Below are positions 25,892 through 33,560 of a stretch of DNA of 64,000 nucleotides, one piece after another. Made by a program: the position numbers and the translations under genes. This DNA comes from Streptomyces cellostaticus (GTDB lineage: Bacteria; Actinomycetota; Actinomycetes; Streptomycetales; Streptomycetaceae), in the NCBI RefSeq assembly GCF_001513965.1, contig NZ_KQ948034.1, positions 37,415-101,414 on the forward strand, given 5' to 3'. Position 1 is the first letter of the stretch. Each line of letters starts with the position of its first letter. The notes below the pieces were generated by a model. That model did no database searches and was not told the DNA's origin. It saw nothing but the letters and a program-made list of their open reading frames with translations.

Positions 25892-26633
25892 CGTTGAGCC
25901 TCCTGCGGGCCAGGACCGCCTCGGCGAGGACCAGGTCGAGGGGGCGGGTGACCTTGAAGGCCTCCTCATGGCCGGGCACGGTGACGACGCTCAGGCCGAG
26001 CTGCTCGACCATGCTCGCGTCGTCGGTGACGTCCTCGGTGACGGTCTCATGGGCGCGGACCAGGGTCTCCCGGTCGAAGCCCTGGGGGGTCTGCACGGCG
26101 CGCAGCCGGGCCCGCTCGGGCGTGGCCACGACCGGCTCGGGCTCGCCGGCGGCGGCCGCGGGCTCGACCTCCTTGACGGTGTCGGCCAGCGGCAGCGCGG
26201 GGACGACGGCGGGGGCGCCGTCGCGGACGGCCTCGATGACCGCGTCGACCGTGTCGACGGGCACGAGCGGGCGGGCCGCGTCGTGCACGAGGACCACGCC
26301 GTACTCGGGCGGCAGGGCGTCGAGGCCGAGCCGGACCGACTCCTGGCGGCTGTCCCCGCCGGGAACGACCAGGAAGTCGGTGCGCTCGGGCAGCGCGTGC
26401 GCGTCGAGCAGGGACTTGACCTCGGCGGCGCCGTCGGGCGGGGCGACGACGATCACCAGGGAGACGTGGCGGGAGGCGGCGAGGGCGCGGACCGCGTGGA
26501 TCAGCATGGGCGTGCCGTTCAGCGCGCGGAGCGCCTTGGGGGCGCCCGGGCCAAGGCGTACGCCCCGGCCGGCGGCGGGAATCACGGCGGCGACGGGGAT
26601 CTGCGCGGGTGAAGGGCGCGAATCGTCAGACAT
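25881..26633 (-). CDS. ispD: 2-C-methyl-D-erythritol 4-phosphate cytidylyltransferase
   Basis: A 250-aa nucleotidyltransferase with PVAAVIPAAGRGVRLGPGAPKALRAL as the CTP-binding signature. The VLVHDAARPLVPVDTVDAVI region and DDASMVEQLGLSVVTVPG end are diagnostic of IspD. It makes CDP-methylerythritol from MEP and CTP for isoprenoid synthesis. It forms an operon with ispF. The usual Streptomyces order carD-ispD-ispF is present. Confidence 0.93.
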   Translation of the reverse strand: MSDDSRPSPAQIPVAAVIPAAGRGVRLGPGAPKALRALNGTPMLIHAVRALAASRHVSLVIVVAPPDGAAEVKSLLDAHALPERTDFLVVPGGDSRQESVRLGLDALPPEYGVVLVHDAARPLVPVDTVDAVIEAVRDGAPAVVPALPLADTVKEVEPAAAAGEPEPVVATPERARLRAVQTPQGFDRETLVRAHETVTEDVTDDASMVEQLGLSVVTVPGHEEAFKVTRPLDLVLAEAVLARRRLNDGF

Positions 26634-26945
26634 CGGTTCCTGTCAGGTTTGTGTGCTCGACCTACGTGGGTATGGCCTGGAGGAGTGCCGGGCGCGACGC
26701 CTTGACCGGACCCTTCCGTGACCCTGGTCGAGCCATCTGCCCGGGCCCGGCACACCAAGTATCGGGGGATTTCCCCCGAGGTGAACGACAGGCGGTACGG
26801 CGGCCCGTCGAGGCGGCCGAACGGCAACCGGGATTTCCGGGGACGAACATGCCGCAGCGCCCGGCGACAGGGTCAGTGTCATCGGGCACCGCGGCATTTC
26901 ACTGTGCTGAGCGTGCTGAGGGCGGCGGATGCCGCCTGCTGCGCC
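26634..26945. other. Intergenic region between carD and ispD
   Basis: These 312 bp carry no convincing ORF. They should hold the ispD promoter; I saw no strong hairpin and cannot assign a carD terminator. Confidence 0.5.
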
Positions 26946-27428
26946 TCAGGAGGCGAGCACCTCGTCGAGCAGGGCCTCGGCCTTGTCCTCGTTCGTGTTC
27001 TCCGCGAGCGCGAGCTCGCTCACCAGGATCTGGCGGGCCTTGGCGAGCATGCGCTTCTCACCGGCGGAGAGTCCGCGCTCGCGCTCGCGACGCCACAGGT
27101 CACGCACGACTTCCGCGACCTTGATGACATCGCCGGAGGCAAGCTTCTCCAGGTTTGCCTTGTAGCGACGGGACCAGTTCGTGGGCTCCTCTGCATACGG
27201 TGCGCGCAGCACCTCGAAGACCCGGTCGAGCCCGTCCTGACCGACCACATCACGCACGCCCACGAACTCAGCATTGTCCGCTGGCACACGCACCGTCAGG
27301 TCACCCTGGGCGACCTTCAGCACCAAGTAGGTCTTGTCCACGCCTTTGATCTGACGAGTTTCGATGGCCTCGATCAGCGCGGCCCCGTGATGGGGATAGA
27401 CCACGGTGTCGCCAACCTTGAACGTCAT
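26946..27428 (-). CDS. carD: CarD/CdnL-family transcriptional regulator
   Basis: A 160-aa protein. The N-terminal RNA polymerase-interacting Tudor-like domain is FKVGDTVVYPHHGAALIEAIETRQIKG. The C-terminal helical DNA-binding domain includes TNWSRRYKANLEKLASGDVIKVAEVVRDLWRR. CarD binds the RNAP beta subunit and stabilises open promoter complexes, notably at rRNA promoters, and is essential in mycobacteria. RBS AAGGGG precedes ATG 27428. The 650-bp upstream region holds two sizeable inverted repeats. Confidence 0.93.
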   Translation of the reverse strand: MTFKVGDTVVYPHHGAALIEAIETRQIKGVDKTYLVLKVAQGDLTVRVPADNAEFVGVRDVVGQDGLDRVFEVLRAPYAEEPTNWSRRYKANLEKLASGDVIKVAEVVRDLWRRERERGLSAGEKRMLAKARQILVSELALAENTNEDKAEALLDEVLAS

Positions 27429-27723
27429 GTGACAGGTACCCCTTCCGTGGCTATCCAGGGTAACACGGATACGGCGTCTTCTGAATGGCGTTTTCGCAGG
27501 TCAGGGCATATCTCGGGGCTTGACAACAGCAACAGGAACGTGCTGCGAGGGGCCTGCGGAAGCAGGAATTCGCAGGTCGGAGGGGCTCTTCGGGCGGGGT
27601 GAAACGCGCACGTTACAGGCCTGCCGAACCGTCTCCAAGTGGCTGAACGTCCCGATTTGTCTGCTTCCAAGCGTACGACTTCCGCTACTCCGTTCGGTGA
27701 CCCGAGTCGGGTACGGGACGAAT

Positions 27724-27773
27724 CCGGAATTGATCACAGGCGGCCCGATGGGCCGTCGGTGATCAATATCCGG
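27724..27773. repeat. Long interrupted inverted repeat upstream of carD/lipoprotein genes
   Basis: The 50-bp element has outer arms CCGGAATTGATCAC and GTGATCAATATCCGG (one bulged base) and inner arms CGGCCC/GGGCCG with a 3-nt loop. No T-run follows, so it looks like an operator or RNA structure rather than a terminator. It lies in the divergent carD/lipoprotein gap. Confidence 0.7.
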
Positions 27774-27877
27774 GGTGGTCCTGCATTCCCTCACGGAAAA
27801 TCTGCGGGGCGTGTTGCGGGGATGCGGACTGCGGTGTTGCGGACGCGTTATGTGAATGGCGGACGAGTACCTCGCCA

Positions 27878-27897
27878 AAGTGACTCATGGGTCACTT
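27878..27897. promoter_or_regulatory. Operator-like 20-bp near-perfect palindrome
   Basis: AAGTGACTCATGGGTCACTT is symmetric except for one central pair. It lies 180 bp upstream of the lipoprotein gene in the long divergent gap. The cognate regulator is unknown. Confidence 0.55.
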
Positions 27898-28077
27898 GTG
27901 GCGGGTGGGGCACGGGTGGCGGACGGACGGTGTACGGCCAGCCGGAGGGAAGGCGGGTGCTTGGGGGAGGGTCGGGTGCGGACGCGCGGGAACGGCTCGG
28001 TAACCTAAGGCCGCTGACAGACACTTAGGGTGGCTTTATTCGGGAGCCGCCCGTGCGTTCAAGGAGTTGCCGCCGCC

Positions 28078-28770
28078 GTGAGCAGCAGCCTTCGACGCGG
28101 CGCCCTCGCCGCCTCCGCCATCGTCTTCTCGATCGCCTCGCTCGCCGCCTGCGGCGCCGGCAACAACTCCCAGACCCTGGAGATCAAGCCGGACAACGCG
28201 GCGACCAGCGTCGGCGCCATCAAGATCCAGAACGCCTCGATCATCACGCAGCCCGACCTGAAGGCCGCGGGCCCGGCCGTGATCTCCGCGACCGTCTTCA
28301 ACTCGGGCAAGACGGACCAGACCCTGCAGTCGATCACCGTCGCGGGCAGCAGCGAGCCCGTCAAGCTGTCCCCCGCCAAGGGCCAGAGCCTCACCATCCC
28401 GGCCCACGGCTCGCTGCTCATCGGCGGCAAGGACAACGCCTCCGCCGTGATCGCCAGCGGCCGTGAGGCGGTCCAGGACGGCAACGCCCAGAAGGTCACC
28501 TTCACCTTCAGCCAGACCGGTCCGGTGAACCTGCGCGCCTTCGTGGTCCCGGCCACCAGCTACTTCAGCGGCTGGGGCCCGAGCGAGATCCCGTCCGCCT
28601 CGGCCGGTACCTCCGCGGCCCCGGGCGCGACCGGGGCCGCCGCCAACGGCAAGCCGGGCAAGCACGGCAAGACCACCCCGTCGGCGACCGCCACCGCGAC
28701 CGCCACCGACACGGCGACCACCGGCGCCACCCCGAGCGACTCCGCGTCCCAGTCGGCCGCCGGCCACTGA
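28078..28770 (+). CDS. Conserved lipoprotein with Ser/Thr/Ala-rich tail
   Basis: A 230-aa protein with a type II signal peptide: basic n-region, hydrophobic AASAIVFSIASLAAC, lipobox LAAC with Cys near residue 26. The mature domain (IKIQNASIITQPDLKAAGPAVISATVFNSG) resembles a DUF461/copper-chaperone-like beta-sandwich. A low-complexity (TA)n/(SA)n tail with GKPGKHGKTTP would span cell-wall layers. GTG 28078 with AAGGAG is preferred to the 28030 ATG, which has no RBS and would spoil the signal peptide. It stands next to phoP, convergent with it. Confidence 0.75.
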   Translation: MSSSLRRGALAASAIVFSIASLAACGAGNNSQTLEIKPDNAATSVGAIKIQNASIITQPDLKAAGPAVISATVFNSGKTDQTLQSITVAGSSEPVKLSPAKGQSLTIPAHGSLLIGGKDNASAVIASGREAVQDGNAQKVTFTFSQTGPVNLRAFVVPATSYFSGWGPSEIPSASAGTSAAPGATGAAANGKPGKHGKTTPSATATATATDTATTGATPSDSASQSAAGH

Positions 28771-28796
28771 GCGGCCGCGGCGCAGCCGTACACACG

Positions 28797-28826
28797 AGGG
28801 CGGCACCCCATGCGGGGTGCCGCCCT
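28797..28826. terminator. Bidirectional terminator between lipoprotein gene and phoP
   Basis: Arms AGGGCGGCACCCC and GGGGTGCCGCCCT with a 4-nt loop, 26 bp after the lipoprotein stop. Confidence 0.87.
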
Positions 28827-28838
28827 TCGTCGTGGACC

Positions 28839-28920
28839 GTGCGGCTCGGCTAGCGGCTCGAAGCGGACGACCGTGCGGGCCGGCCTGCGGCTCGGAGTGT
28901 GCGGGTCGGCCTACGGCTCG
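28839..28920. repeat. Three imperfect 22-bp repeats ending in the phoP 3' end
   Basis: Copies near GTGCGGGTCGGCCTACGGCT occur at 28839, 28873 and 28899. The last overlaps the final codons and stop of phoP. The repeat looks like tandem duplication of the phoP tail. Confidence 0.75.
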
Positions 28921-29591
28921 AACTTGTAGCCCAGCCCGCGGACCGTCACCAGGTAGCGCGGTGCGCCCGGGTCCGGCTCGATCTTGGCGCGCAGGCGCTT
29001 GACGTGGACGTCGAGGGTCTTGGTGTCGCCCACGTAGTCGGCGCCCCAGACGCGGTCGATCAGCTGCATACGGGTCAGGACCCGGCCCGCGTTGCGCAGG
29101 AGCATCTCCAGGAGGTCGAACTCCTTGAGAGGCAGGTCGACCTTGGAGCCGGAGACCGTCACCACGTGGCGGTCGACGTCCATACGGACCGGGCCCGCCT
29201 CCAGCGCGGCCGGGGTCACCTCCTCCGGCTCGCCGCGGCGGCGCAGCACGGCCCGGATACGGGCGACCAGCTCGCGGGACGAGAAGGGCTTGGTGACGTA
29301 GTCGTCGGCTCCTATTTCGAGGCCGACGACCTTGTCGATCTCGCTGTCCTTGGCCGTCACCATGATCACGGGGACGTTGGAGCGGCCGCGCAGCTGACGG
29401 CACACCTCCGTGCCGGGCAGCCCCGGCAGCATCAGGTCGAGGAGGACGAGGTCGGCGCCGTTGCGCTCGAACTCGTCGAGTCCGTCGGGGCCGGTCGCCG
29501 CCACGGCGACCTCGAAGCCCTCCTTGCGGAGCATGTACGACAGGGCGTCGGAGAAGGACTCCTCGTCCTCGACGACGAGCACTCGGGTCAC
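28911..29591 (-). CDS. phoP: Phosphate response regulator PhoP
   Basis: A 226-aa OmpR-family regulator. The receiver domain holds acidic residues in VLVVEDEESF, the phospho-acceptor Asp in LVLLDLMLPGLPG, and Lys in DDYVTKPFSSREL. The C-terminal winged helix ends VWGADYVGDTKTLDVHVKRLRAKIEPDPG...TVRGLGYKFEP. It activates phosphate-starvation genes and represses antibiotic synthesis via PHO boxes. It overlaps phoR by 4 bp (GTGA) and is downstream of it. The position beside carD and opposite phoU matches S. coelicolor. Confidence 0.95.
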   Translation of the reverse strand: MTRVLVVEDEESFSDALSYMLRKEGFEVAVAATGPDGLDEFERNGADLVLLDLMLPGLPGTEVCRQLRGRSNVPVIMVTAKDSEIDKVVGLEIGADDYVTKPFSSRELVARIRAVLRRRGEPEEVTPAALEAGPVRMDVDRHVVTVSGSKVDLPLKEFDLLEMLLRNAGRVLTRMQLIDRVWGADYVGDTKTLDVHVKRLRAKIEPDPGAPRYLVTVRGLGYKFEP

Positions 29592-30841
29592 GGAAGGACC
29601 TCCGGGGCGGGAAGCGGTTCGTACGGGGATGAGTCGGCGGTGCCGCCGGCCTCGTCGTCGAGGTCGGGGTGCTGTTGTGCGCGGTCGCGGGCCATACCCG
29701 CCTCCGGCAGCCTGAGGGTGAAGGTGGAGCCCTGGTTCTCGGCGCTCCAGACCGTGACCTCCCCGCCGTGCGAGGCGACCACGTGCTTGACGATCGCGAG
29801 CCCCAGACCGGTGCCTCCGGTCTGCCGGGAGCGGGCCGGATCGACGCGGTAGAAGCGCTCGAAGATGCGCTCCTTGTCCTTGTCGGAGATGCCGATGCCC
29901 TGGTCCGTGACGGCGAGCTCGATCTGGTCGCCGCCGGGGGCGTTGACCCGGCGGGCGGCTATGCCGACGCGGGTGCGGGCCGGGGAGTAGTTCACGGCGT
30001 TCTCGACGAGGTTGCCGAGGGCCGCGGCGAGCTGGCCGCGGTTGCCCCAGACGTGCAGGTCGGCGGTGCCGCCGGCGGCCATCGTGATCTGTTTCGTACC
30101 GGCCTGGTGGCGGCAGCGGTCGATGGCCTCGGCGACCAGCTCGTCCACCCGGACGGGCTCGGCGTCCTCCAGCGGGTCGTCGTTCTGCACCCGGGAGAGG
30201 TCGATCAGCTCCTGGACCAGGTTGGTCAGCCGGGTCGCCTCGATCTGCATACGGCCGGCGAAGCGCTGGACCGCCTCGGGGTCGTCGGAGGCGTCCATGA
30301 CGGCCTCGGAGAGCAGGGAGAGCGCGCCGACGGGTGTCTTCAGCTCATGGCTCACATTGGCCACGAAGTCCCGCCGTACGGCCTCGATCCGGCGGGCCTC
30401 GGTGAGGTCCTCGACCAGCAGCAGGACCAGGCGGGAGCCGAGCGGGGCCACGCGCGCGGAGACGGCGAGCGCCTCGCCGCGCCCCGTACCGCGCCGGGGA
30501 AGATCCAGCTCGACCTGGCGTATCTCCCCGTCCCGTCTGGTGTCCCGGGCCATCTGGAGCATGGGTTCGATGGCGAGCTTGCCGCCGCGGACCAGCCCGA
30601 GGGCGTAGGCGGCGGAGCTGGCCTTGACGACGGCGTCGGCCTCGTCGAGGACGACGGCCGAGGAGCGGAGCACGGACAGTACGGTGTCCACGCCGGGCGG
30701 GAGTACGGGATCGGTGTGCAAAGAAGTCCTGGTCGGTCGCTTCTGGTCGCGTTCGCTCCAGCGGAACGCCAGCATGGCGATGACACCGGTGAGCACCCCG
30801 GCGATCGCTGCCGCTGCGGCGACCGCCGCGTTCACGTCCAT
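29588..30841 (-). CDS. phoR: Phosphate sensor histidine kinase PhoR
   Basis: A 417-aa kinase with one N-terminal membrane segment (AAAAAIAGVLTGVIAMLAFRW), a PAS-like region (LDEADAVVKASSAAYALGLVR), the DHp helix with FVANVSHELKTPVGALSLL, and the ATP-binding domain (N-box LGNLVENAVNYSP, G1 DQGIGISDKD, G2 TGGTGLGLAIVKHV). The SenX3/PhoR group in actinobacteria has this layout. TAACCT 6 nt before ATG 30841 suggests a leaderless mRNA. The PHO box upstream predicts autoregulation by PhoP. Confidence 0.95.
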   Translation of the reverse strand: MDVNAAVAAAAAIAGVLTGVIAMLAFRWSERDQKRPTRTSLHTDPVLPPGVDTVLSVLRSSAVVLDEADAVVKASSAAYALGLVRGGKLAIEPMLQMARDTRRDGEIRQVELDLPRRGTGRGEALAVSARVAPLGSRLVLLLVEDLTEARRIEAVRRDFVANVSHELKTPVGALSLLSEAVMDASDDPEAVQRFAGRMQIEATRLTNLVQELIDLSRVQNDDPLEDAEPVRVDELVAEAIDRCRHQAGTKQITMAAGGTADLHVWGNRGQLAAALGNLVENAVNYSPARTRVGIAARRVNAPGGDQIELAVTDQGIGISDKDKERIFERFYRVDPARSRQTGGTGLGLAIVKHVVASHGGEVTVWSAENQGSTFTLRLPEAGMARDRAQQHPDLDDEAGGTADSSPYEPLPAPEVLP

Positions 30842-30914
30842 GCATCCAGGTTAGGCATGGGGTACGACATGACCACAGCCGTCGGAGTGCGACCTCGGCC
30901 ACTCGTCGCCCAGA

Positions 30915-30947
30915 GTTCACCTTGGAGCCAGTATTGGTTCATTTGGG
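30915..30947 (-). promoter_or_regulatory. PHO box between phoRP and phoU
   Basis: Direct-repeat units GTTCACCTTGG (30915) and GTTCATTTGGG (30937) are spaced exactly 22 bp, that is two 11-nt PhoP repeat steps with a degenerate unit between. The consensus unit begins GTTCA. A further GGTTCACACC lies at 31010-31020. The site serves the divergent phoU and phoRP promoters; symmetry does not tell which is stronger. Confidence 0.82.
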
Positions 30948-31075
30948 GTGGCAGAAACGGTCGCGTGCGGGGCAGAACGTGGGAGCGTGGGGTTCACACC
31001 GCTGGTTTCAGCCACGGGGCGCGTGGTGTCACAGCCCCCGGAACCCCCGAAGCACACGTAGGAGAGGGAACCCTG

Positions 31076-31765
31076 ATGCGGGACGCGTACCACGAGGAAC
31101 TGGACTCGATCGGCGACGGTCTGGTGGAGATGGCGCGGCTGGTCGGGTCGGCGATCGGGCGCGCCACGACCGCCATCCTCGACGCCGACCTGAAGCTGGC
31201 CGAGAGCGTGATCGAGGCGGACCAGAAGGTCGACGAGCTCCAGCACGACCTGGAGGCGCGGGCCATAGCCCTGCTCGCCCGCCAGCAGCCGGTGGCGACG
31301 GACCTCCGTATCGTCGTCACGTCGCTGCGCATGTCCGCCGACCTGGAGCGCTCCGGCGACCTCGCCCAGCACGTGGCGAAGCTCGCCCGGCTGCGCTTCC
31401 CCGCGCGCACGATCCCGCACGACCTGCACGCGACCATCCTGGAGATGGGCCAGCTCGCGCAGCGCCTGATGGCGAAGGCCGCCGAGGTGATCGTGACCAA
31501 GGACGTCGACCTCGCCCTCCAGCTGGAGGCGGACGACGACGAGATGGACCTGCTGCACCGCACCCTCTTCCAGCACCTGATCGACGAGCGCTGGAAGCAC
31601 GGCATCGAGACGGCCGTCGACGTGACCCTGCTGGGCCGCTACTACGAGCGGTACGCCGACCACGCCGTGGCCGTCGCCAAGCGCGTCGTCTTCCTGGTCA
31701 CCGGCGAGCACGCGGACGAACTCCAGCCGGACATCCAGCCGGCGACCGGGGTCGAGGGGGCGTAA
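31076..31765 (+). CDS. phoU: Phosphate transport/signalling regulator PhoU
   Basis: A 229-aa all-helical protein with the two PhoU repeats: YHEELDSIGDGLVEMARLVGSAIGRAT with LRMSADLERSGDLAQHVAKLA, and LMAKAAEVIVTKDVDLAL with LLGRYYERYADHAVAVAKRVVF (metal-binding E/D-x-D/H motifs). It damps PhoR signalling when phosphate is plentiful. ATG 31076 follows GGAGAGGG. It is divergent from phoRP with a shared PHO box. Confidence 0.95.
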   Translation: MRDAYHEELDSIGDGLVEMARLVGSAIGRATTAILDADLKLAESVIEADQKVDELQHDLEARAIALLARQQPVATDLRIVVTSLRMSADLERSGDLAQHVAKLARLRFPARTIPHDLHATILEMGQLAQRLMAKAAEVIVTKDVDLALQLEADDDEMDLLHRTLFQHLIDERWKHGIETAVDVTLLGRYYERYADHAVAVAKRVVFLVTGEHADELQPDIQPATGVEGA

Positions 31766-31813
31766 GCCCGCCGGGCCGTCCGGGGGGCTCGTGGAATGCC
31801 GGGCGGGGCGTGC

Positions 31814-31842
31814 GGGCGCATCCATGCGCCGTTGATGCGCCC
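31814..31842. promoter_or_regulatory. Compound inverted repeat upstream of Cys-rich peptide gene
   Basis: Outer arms GGGCGCATC and GATGCGCCC are perfect over 9 bp with an 11-bp loop. The left arm also forms an inner palindrome GGCGCATCCATGCGCC (7-2-7), so two alternative structures are possible. It lies 49 bp after phoU and 58 bp before the peptide start: an operator or RNA switch candidate. Confidence 0.5.
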
Positions 31843-31900
31843 AGCGGAAGGGGCATGCAATGGGCGAGGGCACCAGCACCCCCGTGTCAAGGAGGGACCC

Positions 31901-32056
31901 ATGGCCGAATCCCCCAGCACCACGCCCGACCCCACCCAGGAGCGCGAGACCGACCAGCCCGCCGAGATCAGGAGCCTGCCGCTCGTAGCAGCGTGCGGCT
32001 GCGGTTCGGGCTGCGGTTGCGGGTGCCAGTCAGGCGCCCCCTGCCAGTGCGGTTGA
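31901..32056 (+). CDS. 51-aa Cys-rich peptide (metallothionein-like)
   Basis: The short ORF has a strong AAGGAGGG Shine-Dalgarno 5 nt before ATG 31901. The first 30 residues are hydrophilic (Pro/Glu/Thr); the last 20 hold seven Cys in alternating CxC spacing (GCGSGCGCGCQSGAPCQCG). Such spacing suggests metal binding; a modified (RiPP-like) peptide is an alternative. Its terminator (32071-32109) makes it a discrete gene. It follows phoU by 135 bp and may share metal or phosphate control. Function is not known. Confidence 0.65.
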   Translation: MAESPSTTPDPTQERETDQPAEIRSLPLVAACGCGSGCGCGCQSGAPCQCG

Positions 32057-32070
32057 ACGTACGACCGCCG

Positions 32071-32109
32071 AGGGCCGGTGTGAATCCGAACCGGGTTCAC
32101 ACCGGCCCT
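32071..32109 (+). terminator. Terminator of the Cys-rich peptide gene
   Basis: Arms AGGGCCGGTGTGAA and TTCACACCGGCCCT (perfect, 14 bp) with an 11-nt loop begin 14 bp after the stop. Confidence 0.87.
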
Positions 32110-32153
32110 TGTCGTTGAGGGATGGACGATGCCCACCCGCCCAGCGGCTGGGC

Positions 32154-32372
32154 ATGTACGACACAGGGTGGACGGTCGGTGCCGCCGCGCTCTTCGTCCA
32201 CCTGGCCTCGCTCGTGCTCGGCTTCGGAGCCGTCCTGGTGGCCGACCATCACGCGCTCCTGTGCCTGACCGGCCGGTGCACCCTGCGCGACACACTGCAC
32301 AGCACGGCCCGCCTGCACGTCCCGATACACCAGGCACCCTCTTGGGCGATGGGTAGCACACCTGTCCGGTGA
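32154..32372 (+). pseudogene. 3'-truncated integral membrane protein remnant
   Basis: A 72-residue ORF starting MYDTGWTVGAAALFVHLASL with one clean transmembrane helix and a following VADHHALLCLTGRCTLRDTLHSTARLHVPI segment. This looks like the N-terminus of a longer multi-span protein. After HVPI the composition changes abruptly (HQAPSWAMGSTPVR) and the frame stops. I infer truncation by deletion or insertion at about 32330. It marks the left edge of the accessory island. Confidence 0.4.
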
Positions 32373-32447
32373 ACTTGGACGTCCATTTGGATCATTCATT
32401 CGAGTTGAACCCCTCGAACGAAGTACGCGCGGTCAACTCTGCGATGC

Positions 32448-33125
32448 GTGATCAACAACCTCAGGCGCGCCGCGATCGCGGCCGCGCTCCTCGTCGTGCC
32501 CATCGCGGCACCCACTCCGGCCCACGCGCATGATCGTTCCGTCCCGAGGCGCACACTCCCGATCTCGGCCGCGGTCCGCCTCCTCCCGCTCGCCGCGGAG
32601 GTACGGGACGGCTACCAGCGCACGAGCTTCAAACACTGGAACGCGGGCAAGAACCCCACCGACGGCTGCAACACCCGAGCCGAGGTGCTCATCCACGAGG
32701 CGGTCGACCCGCCCCAGATCCTCCCGGGCTGCAAGCTGACCGGAGGCCGGTGGTGGTCGTACTACGACTCCAAGTGGGTGACCTCCGCCTCCGCCCTGGA
32801 CGTCGACCACATGGTGCCGCTCGCCGAGGCCTGGGACTCCGGGGCATCGCAGTGGACCGCGGCGCGGCGCGAGGCCTACGCCAACGACCTGAACGCCGAG
32901 TCCTCCCTCGTCGCGGTCTCCGCAGCCTCGAACCGCAGCAAGGCCGACCAGGACCCGGCCCAGTGGCTGCCGCCGACCATCTCCGTCACGTGCCGCTACC
33001 TCTCGGAGTGGACCGCGACCAAGCTCCGCTGGGGGCTCACCGTCGACGCCGTCGAACAGGAAGCCCTCACCCAACTCACGGGCTCCTGCCCCGACACGAA
33101 CGTGACCTACGAACCTGCTCCGTAG
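32448..33125 (+). CDS. Secreted HNH-type nuclease (GmrSD/DUF1524-like fold)
   Basis: A 225-aa protein with a signal peptide (residues 1-27, AAALLVVPIAAPTPAHA) and an HNH core: the ALDVDHMVPLAEAWDSGA His motif, WTAARREAYANDLNAESSLVAVSAASNRSKADQDPAQWLPP with the Asn/His metal loop. Two Cys pairs suit an extracellular enzyme. The family is common in Streptomyces, where secreted HNH nucleases digest DNA. GTG 32448 lacks a clear RBS. The gene is single, between the truncated gene and the xdh leader. Confidence 0.82.
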   Translation: MINNLRRAAIAAALLVVPIAAPTPAHAHDRSVPRRTLPISAAVRLLPLAAEVRDGYQRTSFKHWNAGKNPTDGCNTRAEVLIHEAVDPPQILPGCKLTGGRWWSYYDSKWVTSASALDVDHMVPLAEAWDSGASQWTAARREAYANDLNAESSLVAVSAASNRSKADQDPAQWLPPTISVTCRYLSEWTATKLRWGLTVDAVEQEALTQLTGSCPDTNVTYEPAP

Positions 33126-33309
33126 AGCTGTGGGCCGGCCCTGCCAAGGGGTGGGGCCGGGCCAGAAGCTCAGACCTCCCACACGCTTTCGGTGCTGGAC
33201 GGGGATGAATGAGACCAGAACCGAGACCAAGGCGCCGGGTCATCGTCGAGAGTGGATCGTCCTGATCAAATGGGAACAGGCCGTGCCACGGGAGAAGGCG
33301 TTCGAGATC

Positions 33310-33352
33310 CCGAGGTCAACCCCTTGACCTCGGTGGCCCCGGCCACTATTTT
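33310..33352 (+). promoter_or_regulatory. xdh-leader promoter with overlapping operator
   Basis: A perfect palindrome (arms CCGAGGTCAA / TTGACCTCGG, 4-nt spacer) spans 33310-33333. Its right arm supplies the -35 TTGACC (33324-33329); TATTTT (33347-33352) lies exactly 17 bp downstream. Repressor binding would block RNA polymerase directly. The cognate regulator is not in this window. Confidence 0.72.
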
Positions 33353-33397
33353 GCGGTAGACGTCGACCCATAACCACCGAAAGGAGGCGACCAGCGG

Positions 33398-33475
33398 ATG
33401 AACACCAGCTCTGATCTTGGTCGCCTCGCCCAGCGCACGGTCTGGGTTCCGGGTCGGATCGCGCACGGCTGCTGA
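33398..33475 (+). CDS. 25-aa leader peptide ORF upstream of xdhABC
   Basis: ATG 33398 has an AAAGGAGG Shine-Dalgarno; the peptide reads MNTSSDLGRLAQ then RTVWVPGRIAHGC. A perfect 10-bp inverted repeat (GAGGCGACCA at 33384-33393 with TGGTCGCCTC at 33418-33427) folds the SD into a hairpin, so translation should be conditional. It is followed by two mutually exclusive hairpins before xdhA. A regulatory leader is likelier than a functional peptide. Confidence 0.55.
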   Translation: MNTSSDLGRLAQRTVWVPGRIAHGC

Positions 33476-33488
33476 GCACGCCGTTCTG

Positions 33489-33560
33489 ATGTGCCCGTCC
33501 GTGGCACATTCCGGGTTTCCCGTCACCATTTTCCGGCACGACGCTGTTGCGTGCCGTTTT
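33489..33560 (+). promoter_or_regulatory. Attenuator-like tandem hairpins in the xdh leader
   Basis: Hairpin 1 pairs ATGTGCC (33489) with GGCACAT (33503). Hairpin 2 pairs CGGCACG (33534) with CGTGCCG (33550) and is followed by TTTT (33557-33560), like an intrinsic terminator. GTGCC of hairpin 1 can instead pair with GGCAC of hairpin 2, which would act as an antiterminator. Confidence 0.5.

Noticed and set aside
31796..31900. Upstream start for the Cys-rich peptide (86-aa version)
   Set aside because: The extension would translate through the inverted repeat and the strong Shine-Dalgarno; ATG 31901 is far better placed.
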